DNA of 13,040 bases from Bacteroidetes bacterium UBA955 (GTDB lineage Bacteria > Bacteroidota > Bacteroidia > NS11-12g > UBA955), in NCBI GenBank assembly GCA_002293105.1, contig DBCP01000129.1, positions 1 to 13,040 of the forward strand, written 5' to 3'. Under the pieces are notes generated by a model, which saw nothing but the letters and a program-made list of their open reading frames with translations, was not told the DNA's origin and did no database searches. The stretch's first letter is position 1. The number at the start of each line of letters is the position of its first letter. The position numbers and the translations under genes were made by a program. Positions 7,711 through 13,040 of this stretch are shown here, one piece after another.

Positions 7711-7737
7711 AGTTTCAATATTACGAATTGCGTTTGA

Positions 7738-8103
7738 TTATTGGAATTGGATGATTTCTTCACTTTCAAAATACTCAACAATGTGCTGTCGCATGAGACT
7801 CTCTTGTTCGAGGTATCCCAGATTGGGCAGCGGGGTTTTGTTTTCCCAAGCGGGCCAACCATTGATATCGAATCCTACATGCTCATAATATCCACTGAAG
7901 CTCAAAATTTTGCAGGTGGCGATGTGCATCAAGTGCACTTTTTCCTCTTTTGAAAAGGGTTTGTCGCGCAACTCCCCCAATTCTCGAACACCAATGAGGA
8001 ATAAAATGGCATTGAGGTCGGGCTTTTTCTCAAAATTCTCTTCCACAAAGGCCACCACTTGTAGCCATTTATCCCTGATTTCATGCATTAATCCGTCTGC
8101 CAT
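7738..8103 (-). CDS. Conserved hypothetical protein (121 aa)
   Basis: I recognise this as a small soluble protein of a type seen in Bacteroidota genomes, but I know no function for it. There is no signal peptide or membrane segment. The sequence is acidic, with the strings KKPDLNAILFLIGVRELGEL (about residues 26-45), FSKEEKVHLMHIATCKILS and SLMRQHIVEYFESEEI, and is likely all-helical. The ATG at 8103 is chosen; the ATG at 8088 (MHEIRDK) is a credible alternative that would remove five residues. The downstream neighbour is the cyclophilin lipoprotein gene, 27 bases away on the same strand. The upstream neighbour is the divergent GH3 gene, so its promoter should lie in 8104-8165. I found no convincing match on this strand. 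Confidence 0.75.
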   Translation of the reverse strand: MADGLMHEIRDKWLQVVAFVEENFEKKPDLNAILFLIGVRELGELRDKPFSKEEKVHLMHIATCKILSFSGYYEHVGFDINGWPAWENKTPLPNLGYLEQESLMRQHIVEYFESEEIIQFQ

Positions 8104-8127
8104 TCTGCATACAAAGGTCAACAATTA

Positions 8128-8160
8128 TTTGTTCGTGGCGTAAGCGTGGCGTAATTTTTG
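8128..8160 (+). promoter_or_regulatory. Candidate GH3-murQ promoter
   Basis: TTTG at 8128-8131 is followed by a 20-base spacer and TAATTTTTG at 8152-8160. This resembles the Bacteroidota TAnnTTTG box with one extra T. It would give a leader of about 20 bases before the GH3 ATG at 8187. The spacer is filled by the direct repeat at 8134-8154. Confidence 0.4.
8134..8154 (+). repeat. Two direct copies of CGTGGCGTAA, 11-base period
   Basis: CGTGGCGTAA occurs at 8134-8143 and again at 8145-8154, with one base (G) between them. The 11-base period puts both copies on the same face of the helix. The pair lies between the divergent hypothetical and GH3 genes, inside the spacer and -7 region of the candidate GH3 promoter. 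It could be a regulator binding site or a chance local duplication. Confidence 0.7.
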
Positions 8161-8186
8161 TAACATTGGGGCAAGAAAATAAGCAT

Positions 8187-9752
8187 ATGGCATCACCCAA
8201 AAGTTTTTTAGTTCCCCTATTTGAGCGAGCGAAGAACGTGACCGATGTGTTGATTTTAAAACGGGCACGGGCTAAAAAATGGCAGGATAGGACATTAAAG
8301 AAAATGTTGTTCCAAGCGAGGGATACTTCTTTTGGCAAATTGCATCAGTTTGAATCGTTGTTGATTGCCGAAGATACCATCGCCCAATTCAAGAAAAATG
8401 TACCCATCACCGATTACGAGGGCATGCACGACTGGTGGCAGAGAGAATACAGTGGGGAAGACAATGTAACCTGGCCTGGGAGTACTAAATATTTCGCCTT
8501 GAGTTCGGGCACCACACAAGGGGCCAGTAAGTATATCCCGGTAACGCAGGACCAGTTGAAATCGATTGCCAGAGCAAGTCGGAGACAGTTGTTTGCCATC
8601 GCAAAGACCGATGTACCCAAGGATTTTTTCACCAAAGATTATTTGATGATTGGTGGTAGTACCGATTTGAGTTTTGACGGACAGAAATATTCGGGTGATT
8701 TGAGTGGCATTACCACCTTGAATTTGCCTTATTGGATCGAGCGTTTTGCCAAGCCTACGGAGGAGATCAAACGTGAAAAAGACTGGCATCAGAAGTTGGA
8801 AATTATGGTCAGTGAGGCCCCGAATTGGGATGTGGCGATGGTGGCTGGCGGGCCTGCGTGGGTGAAGATGTTGTTTGAGCGCATCATTGAGCGTTATAAT
8901 TTGAAACACATTCATGAGATCTGGCCCCATTTGAGTGTGTATACTTGGGGTGCTGTATCGCTCACGCCTTACAAGGATCAGATTGATGCGATGTTGGGTA
9001 GGCCCATTTATTATTTTGAAACCTATTTGGCCAGTGAGGGCTTTATTGCCAACCAGACCAAGTTGAGCAGTGAGGGGATGGGATTGGTATTCCGGAACAA
9101 AATGTACTTTGAGTTTGTGCCATTTAATGGGCAAAACTTCAGTGAGTCGGGCGATATTTTGCCGGGTGCTGAGGCGTTAGACATTGACCAAGTGCAGGCC
9201 GGGGTGAGTTATGCCATATTGATTACGACCTGTGCCGGAGCATGGCGATATTTGATTGGCGATGTGATTCAATTTACGGATGTGGATGCTTGTGAGATCA
9301 AGATCACGGGTAGAACCAAGCAATATTTGAGTTTGTGTGGTGAACATTTGTCGGTGGAGAACATGAATCGCGCCACCAAGTCATTGGGCCAGTCGTTGGG
9401 TTTTCCGATACCCGAATTTACGGTGAGGGGCTTGAAGCACGAGCAGGGGGAGATGGGTCATCGGTGGTTTTTGGCTTATCCAGCGGGCGTGGAGAAACCG
9501 GATGCTGTTGAGGCGCAGCGCATATTGGATGAGGCGTTGGTGGAACTGAACGATGACTATGCCACGGAGCGCAAGCACGTATTGAAGCGGATGGAATTGT
9601 TTTGGTTGCCGGAGTCGGATTTTTTGGATTTCATGGATCATCGGGGTAAGTTGGGCGGACAGGCGAAGTTTCCGCGGGTAATGCCCGAGGCGGTTTACAA
9701 TGAGTGGCTGTTGTTTTTGGGGAGTCGCTACCAAAAGGATACTTTTGCGTAA
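8187..9752 (+). CDS. GH3-family acyl-adenylate/amido synthetase-like protein
   Basis: 521 aa. The protein belongs to the GH3 family, whose plant members adenylate hormone acids and join them to amino acids. The ATP-binding motif is SSGTTQG at residues 106-112. YFETYLASEG at 276-285 fits the second nucleotide-binding block, YLIGDVIQF at 355-363 the third, and ITGRTKQYLSLCGEHLS at 373-389 the hinge into the C-terminal domain. GGQAKFPRV at 490-498 resembles the lysine-containing block near the end of plant enzymes. The substrate in bacteria is unknown. The ATG at 8187 gives a normal length and N-terminus; a TTG at 8166 in frame is less likely. No signal peptide is present, so it should be cytoplasmic. 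The stop TAA shares one base with the ATG of murQ. Confidence 0.88.
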   Translation: MASPKSFLVPLFERAKNVTDVLILKRARAKKWQDRTLKKMLFQARDTSFGKLHQFESLLIAEDTIAQFKKNVPITDYEGMHDWWQREYSGEDNVTWPGSTKYFALSSGTTQGASKYIPVTQDQLKSIARASRRQLFAIAKTDVPKDFFTKDYLMIGGSTDLSFDGQKYSGDLSGITTLNLPYWIERFAKPTEEIKREKDWHQKLEIMVSEAPNWDVAMVAGGPAWVKMLFERIIERYNLKHIHEIWPHLSVYTWGAVSLTPYKDQIDAMLGRPIYYFETYLASEGFIANQTKLSSEGMGLVFRNKMYFEFVPFNGQNFSESGDILPGAEALDIDQVQAGVSYAILITTCAGAWRYLIGDVIQFTDVDACEIKITGRTKQYLSLCGEHLSVENMNRATKSLGQSLGFPIPEFTVRGLKHEQGEMGHRWFLAYPAGVEKPDAVEAQRILDEALVELNDDYATERKHVLKRMELFWLPESDFLDFMDHRGKLGGQAKFPRVMPEAVYNEWLLFLGSRYQKDTFA

Positions 9753-10564
9753 TGCAGACTGAATCGAGTTCACATCACCGGAATTTAGAGGCGTTGGATT
9801 TTTTGTCGTTGGTGCAGGGCATCAACCAGGAGGATGCTTTGTTGCATGCACGGGTGGCGAGCGAAGCGAGCCACATCGCGGCGTTGTGTGAATTGGTTTT
9901 TTCGCGTTTGCAAGCCGGCGGTAGACTGTTTTATATGGGTGCGGGAACCAGCGGGCGGTTGGGGATTGTGGATGCCAGTGAATGTCCGCCTACCTATGGA
10001 GTTCCGTTTGATAAAGTGATCGGGATCATCGCCGGAGGCGATGGGGCCATCCGCAAAGCCGTGGAATTTGCTGAGGACGATTGGGACCAGGGCATTTTAG
10101 ACTTGGAGGAATTTGGTGTGAATGAAAAGGACGTGGTGATAGGCATTGCGGCATCGGGCAGAACACCCTATGTGATTGGGGCATTGCGGGCGTGCAGGGA
10201 GCGCGGCATCGCCACGGGAGGTGTTGTATGCAACAAGGAGAGCCAAATGCGGGCAGTGTGTGATGTGTGTGTGGAGGTAGAAACGGGTCCGGAATTTGTG
10301 ACTGGCAGCACGCGAATGAAGGCGGGCACGGCCACCAAAATGGTATTGAATATGATTACCACGAGTGTGATGATCCGATTGGGGCATGTGAAGGATAATA
10401 AAATGATCGACATGCAGTTAACCAACCATAAGTTGATCGCACGCGGAACAACCATGGTGATGGACGAAACGGGTTTGTCAGAAGCAGAAGCCAAGTCGCG
10501 TTTGTTATCGGCCGGATCGGTGCGCAAGGCAGTTGATCAGTGGCGTTTTGAGCAGCAGGGTTAG
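9752..10564 (+). CDS. murQ: N-acetylmuramic acid 6-phosphate etherase
   Basis: 270 aa. MurQ cleaves the lactyl ether of MurNAc-6-phosphate, giving GlcNAc-6-phosphate and D-lactate in cytoplasmic cell-wall recycling. It is a SIS-domain protein. GGRLFYMGAGTSGRLGIVDASECPPTYG at residues 56-83 holds the sugar-phosphate site and the acid residue Glu77, which matches E. coli Glu83 by offset. AVEFAEDD at 103-110 holds the second glutamate, likely Glu108. ASGRTPY at 134-140 and TGSTRMKAGTATKMVLN at 184-200 are further family blocks. The ATG at 9752 overlaps the GH3 stop as TAATG, and I chose it over in-frame codons inside GH3 because the family N-terminus begins here. No MurNAc transporter or kinase gene is in the window. 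The gene converges on the DUF2452-like gene with 27 bases between and no clear terminator. Confidence 0.95.
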   Translation: MQTESSSHHRNLEALDFLSLVQGINQEDALLHARVASEASHIAALCELVFSRLQAGGRLFYMGAGTSGRLGIVDASECPPTYGVPFDKVIGIIAGGDGAIRKAVEFAEDDWDQGILDLEEFGVNEKDVVIGIAASGRTPYVIGALRACRERGIATGGVVCNKESQMRAVCDVCVEVETGPEFVTGSTRMKAGTATKMVLNMITTSVMIRLGHVKDNKMIDMQLTNHKLIARGTTMVMDETGLSEAEAKSRLLSAGSVRKAVDQWRFEQQG

Positions 10565-10591
10565 GGTTGGGTAGTTGCTAACTGTTGGGAC

Positions 10592-11059
10592 TTAGGCAAG
10601 AATTTCCCAGGTACGATCGGCCAACAATCGCACAGTATTCAAAAAGGTATAAGGCGCATTTTTACCCCATTCATAGGGAGCAACCATGCTGAGCACTTGG
10701 GTGCCATCATCTTTTTGGTATACGTGATATATGCCGTGAATGACGGGCTCAAAATTGATATCTGCTTTGTAGATGGCGTGCGAAAGGGCCAGACGTTCTT
10801 CGATGCCTTTGGCTTGTTTCATCAGCAGTTCGGCCTGTTTTTTCAGCATAGAAATTTGCTGTTCGGCTTGGTGCTGCATGCTTTCGTGGGCATTGGCCAC
10901 CAGCATTCGCTTGTCGATGGGTTCGATTTTGGGCGAACTAACACTGAGTGCATAGGGCGAACTGTGCGCTTCGCCTTGAAATAGGGCGTCTTTCAACACC
11001 AGCGGCCTGTTGTCTTGCGTAGATTCGTCAGTGGTATCGTGGGTGTCGTTGGCCAGCAT
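10592..11059 (-). CDS. DUF2452-like conserved hypothetical protein
   Basis: 155 aa. The C-terminal half has the pattern F-E-P-V-I-H-G-x-Y-H-V-Y, then LSMVAPYEW and a final LLADRTWEIL (about residues 103-154). I recognise this as resembling the DUF2452 family of Bacteroidota and related bacteria. The middle (about 55-95) is a charged helix rich in Gln, Glu and Lys that could form a coiled coil. The first 30 residues are polar and probably disordered. There is no signal peptide. The function is unknown. It is the last gene of the operon containing asd, 15 bases after the asd stop. The family assignment rests on memory of the motif and should be confirmed by profile search. Confidence 0.6.
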   Translation of the reverse strand: MLANDTHDTTDESTQDNRPLVLKDALFQGEAHSSPYALSVSSPKIEPIDKRMLVANAHESMQHQAEQQISMLKKQAELLMKQAKGIEERLALSHAIYKADINFEPVIHGIYHVYQKDDGTQVLSMVAPYEWGKNAPYTFLNTVRLLADRTWEILA

Positions 11060-11074
11060 GAAAGAAATAACAAC

Positions 11075-12082
11075 TCAATGGGCAAATTGTTCCAGCGCCC
11101 AGTCTTTCTGTAGCAACAATTCGGCAATTTGAACGGCATTGGTGGCAGCACCTTTTCTCAAATTGTCTGAAACTACCCACATGTTGAGGGTGTTGGGAGC
11201 ACTATCGTCGCGACGGATTCTACCCACGAATACATCGTCTTTATCGTGACAAGTAATGGGCATAGGATAGAGGTTTTCAGCGGGATTGTCTTGCAATGTA
11301 ACGCCGGGTGCTTGGCTCAATTGGACTTTCACTTCTTCCAAATCGAAGGGATGCGCAAAGGATGCATTGACACTCTCCGAATGACCGCCCATGGCAGGAA
11401 TACGCACGGTAGTGGCGGTGATATTGAGTTGGGGAATGTCCATAATTTTGCGTGTTTCCACCATCATTTTCCATTCTTCTTTGGTGTAGCCATTGTCCAT
11501 GAACACATCGATGTGTGGCAGGGCATTGAAATCAATGGGATGGGGGTACACGGTATCGCCGTTGACGTTGGCGCGTTCATTGAGCAATTGGGTAACCCCT
11601 TTTTGGCCGGTTCCGGTAACACTTTGGTAGGTGCTCACCACTACGCGTTGCAGTTGATAGGCGTTGTGTAGGGGTTTGAGTGCTACCACCATTTGGATGG
11701 TAGAGCAGTTGGGGTTGGCGATGATTCTGTGGTGGGGTTGAATGGCCTCTGGGTTGACTTCAGGCACAACAAGGGGCACGGAGAGGTCCATGCGCCAAGC
11801 ACTGGAATTATCGATGACGAAGGTATTGTTCGCTGCAAATTTGGGTGCCCATTCTGTGCTTACGCTTCCACCGGCACTAAAAATAGCGATATGGGGTTTG
11901 GCGTCAACGGCTTGTTGCAGTGAAATAATGGGGTATTCTTTGCCTTGAAATTGGATGATTTTGCCCACGCTTCTTTCCGAGGCGGTGGGGAGCAATTCGG
12001 TGATGGGGAAATTGCGTTCTGCAAGCACCTCAAGCATTTTTGTGCCCACCAAACCGGTGGCGCCAACGACAGCAATTCTCAT
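11075..12082 (-). CDS. asd: Aspartate-semialdehyde dehydrogenase
   Basis: 335 aa, usual family length. The enzyme reduces aspartyl-4-phosphate to L-aspartate 4-semialdehyde with NADPH, at the branch point to diaminopimelate/lysine, threonine and methionine. The N-terminal Rossmann motif is GATGLVG at residues 7-13. The catalytic cysteine is Cys126 in ANPNCSTIQM, and STYQSVTGTGQKGV at 150-163 is the substrate loop with Gln153. VRIPAMGGHSESV at 226-238 supplies Arg227 and His234, which in the family bind substrate and act as acid/base. The ATG at 12082 overlaps the TGA of the lipoprotein gene (ATGA), indicating coupled translation. The gene sits in an operon TrpF-like - lipoprotein - asd - DUF2452-like. 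Confidence 0.97.
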   Translation of the reverse strand: MRIAVVGATGLVGTKMLEVLAERNFPITELLPTASERSVGKIIQFQGKEYPIISLQQAVDAKPHIAIFSAGGSVSTEWAPKFAANNTFVIDNSSAWRMDLSVPLVVPEVNPEAIQPHHRIIANPNCSTIQMVVALKPLHNAYQLQRVVVSTYQSVTGTGQKGVTQLLNERANVNGDTVYPHPIDFNALPHIDVFMDNGYTKEEWKMMVETRKIMDIPQLNITATTVRIPAMGGHSESVNASFAHPFDLEEVKVQLSQAPGVTLQDNPAENLYPMPITCHDKDDVFVGRIRRDDSAPNTLNMWVVSDNLRKGAATNAVQIAELLLQKDWALEQFAH

Positions 12083-12345
12083 CGATGTTGGGGTTGCAAA
12101 GGGGTGTTGTCTGGCGGTGTAGCGGGCAGGGTTTCAGTGGTTACATCTCCCTGTTTGGCAGCCGCGGAATCACTGGTGGTTGAATCTTGGTAGAGATCTT
12201 GGAACATGGCTTCGTTGCTCAAGGAATCCAGGGAGTCTTGCGTGTGTTTTTCAGATTCGTTAAAGGCTCCTTCTGGGTTGTTGGAGCAAGCGGCAAAGCC
12301 GAGGGCGATGCAGCCAATCAAGGCTAAAGGGAAGGTATATTTCAT
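12079..12345 (-). CDS. Small putative lipoprotein (88 aa)
   Basis: The ATG at 12345 gives MKYTFPLALIGCIALGFAAC, a signal sequence with a lipobox-like FAAC and a candidate lipidated Cys20. The mature chain of about 69 residues is Asp, Ser, Thr, Glu and Pro rich (DSLDSLSNEAMFQDLYQDST), with no recognisable domain, and is probably disordered. I do not recognise the gene. The start lies two bases after the TAA of the TrpF-like gene, and the stop overlaps the asd start by four bases (ATGA). It is therefore tightly embedded in the asd operon, even though a surface lipoprotein has no obvious link to amino-acid synthesis. Confidence 0.75.
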   Translation of the reverse strand: MKYTFPLALIGCIALGFAACSNNPEGAFNESEKHTQDSLDSLSNEAMFQDLYQDSTTSDSAAAKQGDVTTETLPATPPDNTPLQPQHR

Positions 12346-12347
12346 GG

Positions 12348-12836
12348 TTACCAAATATCTAGGGTTTCAAGGAGATCATTCCAAAGGTCGTAATTTTTCA
12401 TGCCCACCACAGTTTCTTTTTCACAATTCAAGGAGATGGCTTCGGCTTGTAGGTCTTTGATGGATTGGGGCGATGTGATTTTTGGATCAACGCGGGTGAT
12501 GGTTATGGGGGGTAGGCTATGCACGGTGGCGTTTTGGCCATCTGTGGTAATCCATTCATATCTTGGGTTTGGCAGGGCCTCTTGCCAAAATGCCAAATCC
12601 TCTGCTTTGCACTCAATGGCTTCTACTGGAAGGATATCGCACCAGCTGATGGCGGTTTCTTTGAGGTCTGTGCTGTAGAGTTCCAAGGTGAGTTTGGGTC
12701 CAGCGCACCAGCCAATAATTTCTTGTACGCTGGCTAGGGGTATTTCGCCGACGCGGAAGCCGATCCATTCCGACATAGCAGCAGCGGCGTACCGTGCGTC
12801 GGAGAGGTCTTGTATGTGGTTAAATTTAATTTTCAT
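12348..12836 (-). CDS. TrpF-like (phosphoribosylanthranilate isomerase-related) protein lacking the catalytic cysteine
   Basis: 162 aa. The N-terminus, MKIKFNHIQDLSDARYAAAAMSEWIGF, matches the beginning of TrpF proteins (VKICGITNLEDA...GADAVGF) in spacing: Ile-x-x-x-Asp-Ala, then Gly-Phe at 26-27. The catalytic Cys of the KICG motif aligns with Asn6. The C-terminus GMKNYDLWNDLLETLDIW resembles the last TrpF helix. At 162 residues it is about 40 shorter than a complete TrpF barrel, and I cannot place the second catalytic aspartate. It is probably not an active isomerase; it may be a repurposed or degenerate barrel. The reading frame is intact and the gene is tightly packed with its downstream neighbour (two-base gap), which argues against a pseudogene. 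The homology is my reading and needs a profile search. Confidence 0.55.
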   Translation of the reverse strand: MKIKFNHIQDLSDARYAAAAMSEWIGFRVGEIPLASVQEIIGWCAGPKLTLELYSTDLKETAISWCDILPVEAIECKAEDLAFWQEALPNPRYEWITTDGQNATVHSLPPITITRVDPKITSPQSIKDLQAEAISLNCEKETVVGMKNYDLWNDLLETLDIW

Positions 12837-12841
12837 CGCAT

Positions 12842-12868
12842 AAAAAAGGGCTGCGATTGCAGCCCTTT
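12842..12868 (-). terminator. Intrinsic terminator after the E2 gene, abutting the TrpF-like start
   Basis: AAAGGGCTGC (12845-12854) and GCAGCCCTTT (12859-12868) pair perfectly over 10 bases with a four-base GATT loop. On the minus strand the stem runs into six T (12847-12842). This should end the E2 transcript, whose stop is seven bases upstream. The T-tract ends five bases before the ATG of the TrpF-like gene, leaving no room for a separate promoter downstream of it. Confidence 0.88.
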
Positions 12869-12875
12869 GATTTTG

Positions 12876-13040
12876 TTATACCAACAATCGGTAGGGCTCT
12901 TCTAAGAATTCTTTGAGTGTTTTGAGGAACTGGGCTCCCATGGCACCATCCACAACGCGGTGGTCACAGCTCAGGGTTACCTTCATGGTTTTCACCGGTT
13001 TGATTTCACCGTTGACAACACCCACGGTGTCTTTTACGGT
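12876..13040 (-). CDS. Pyruvate dehydrogenase E2 (dihydrolipoamide acetyltransferase), C-terminal fragment
   Basis: The last 54 codons of a gene entering from the right edge, ending at TAA (12878-12876). The peptide carries [23 protein letters not shown], with the DHRVVDG active-site block of 2-oxoacid dehydrogenase acyltransferases, in which His acts as base and Asp is structural. It closes with [13 protein letters not shown], a typical E2 end. The [10 protein letters not shown] form and the EEPYRLLV tail favour the pyruvate dehydrogenase E2 over the 2-oxoglutarate or branched-chain enzymes, but the fragment does not prove it. E2 forms the core of the complex and transfers the acetyl group from lipoamide to CoA. 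The lipoyl and E1/E3-binding domains are outside the window. Confidence 0.9.
   Translation of the reverse strand, partial: TVKDTVGVVNGEIKPVKTMKVTLSCDHRVVDGAMGAQFLKTLKEFLEEPYRLLV

Noticed and set aside
8104..8165. Minus-strand promoter for the hypothetical gene (GACCTTTG near 8112-8119)
   Set aside because: The -7 box has a mismatch at its first base and there is no TTG or TTTG at the right distance upstream.
8295..9134. 279-codon minus-strand open frame opposite the GH3 gene
   Set aside because: It lies wholly inside a well-supported gene, lacks any recognisable domain and has the composition expected of an antisense frame.
1..13040. A novel defence, secretion or mobile system
   Set aside because: All major genes are recognisable housekeeping or conserved Bacteroidota genes, with no recombinase, nuclease, toxin-antitoxin pair, attachment site or composition break that I can see.

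Overview
The window looks like ordinary chromosomal DNA from a member of the Bacteroidota. Three things point there: DUF1573 exported proteins with a Cys-x-Cys signature, candidate promoters of the TTTG-N20-TAnnTTTG type with poor Shine-Dalgarno sequences, and a bacterial GH3-family protein of the kind common in this phylum. I cannot fix the genus. There are no mobile elements, tRNA or rRNA genes, CRISPR arrays or phage genes. Coding density is very high, and no gap without a gene exceeds about 125 bases.

Layout, left to right. Bases 2-190 (+) are the 3' end of a PLP-dependent ACC deaminase/D-cysteine desulfhydrase family gene. It converges on a minus-strand block that runs, in transcription order, rimP (6708) - nusA - infB - DUF1573 (136 aa) - DUF1573 (148 aa), a strong terminator at 1112-1140, then a third, two-domain DUF1573 gene ending at 272. 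Upstream of rimP on the same strand are a small conserved hypothetical gene (8103-7738) and a cyclophilin-type lipoprotein gene (7710-6805). Divergent from these, on the plus strand, are a GH3-family gene (8187-9752) and murQ (9752-10564), which overlap by one base. A second minus-strand operon converges on murQ. It runs TrpF-like protein (12836) - small lipoprotein - asd - DUF2452-like protein (ending at 10592). It lies just after the end of a pyruvate dehydrogenase E2 gene (13040-12876) and its terminator.

How the genes work together. rimP (30S maturation), nusA (transcription elongation/antitermination) and infB (initiation factor 2) form the widely conserved translation/transcription operon. 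The sequence suggests it is controlled at two points. One is a good promoter followed by a terminator-like hairpin directly in front of rimP. The other is a 12-bp hairpin plus a candidate internal promoter between nusA and infB. The trailing DUF1573 genes encode small exported proteins of unknown role. GH3 (acyl-adenylate-forming) and MurQ (cell-wall sugar recycling) are probably translationally coupled. asd supplies aspartate semialdehyde for lysine/diaminopimelate, threonine and methionine synthesis and is coupled to a small lipoprotein by an ATGA overlap.

I see no convincing new multi-gene system. The most interesting items are the two leader hairpins of the rimP operon, the three-gene DUF1573 array and a short TrpF-like protein that appears to have lost its catalytic cysteine.
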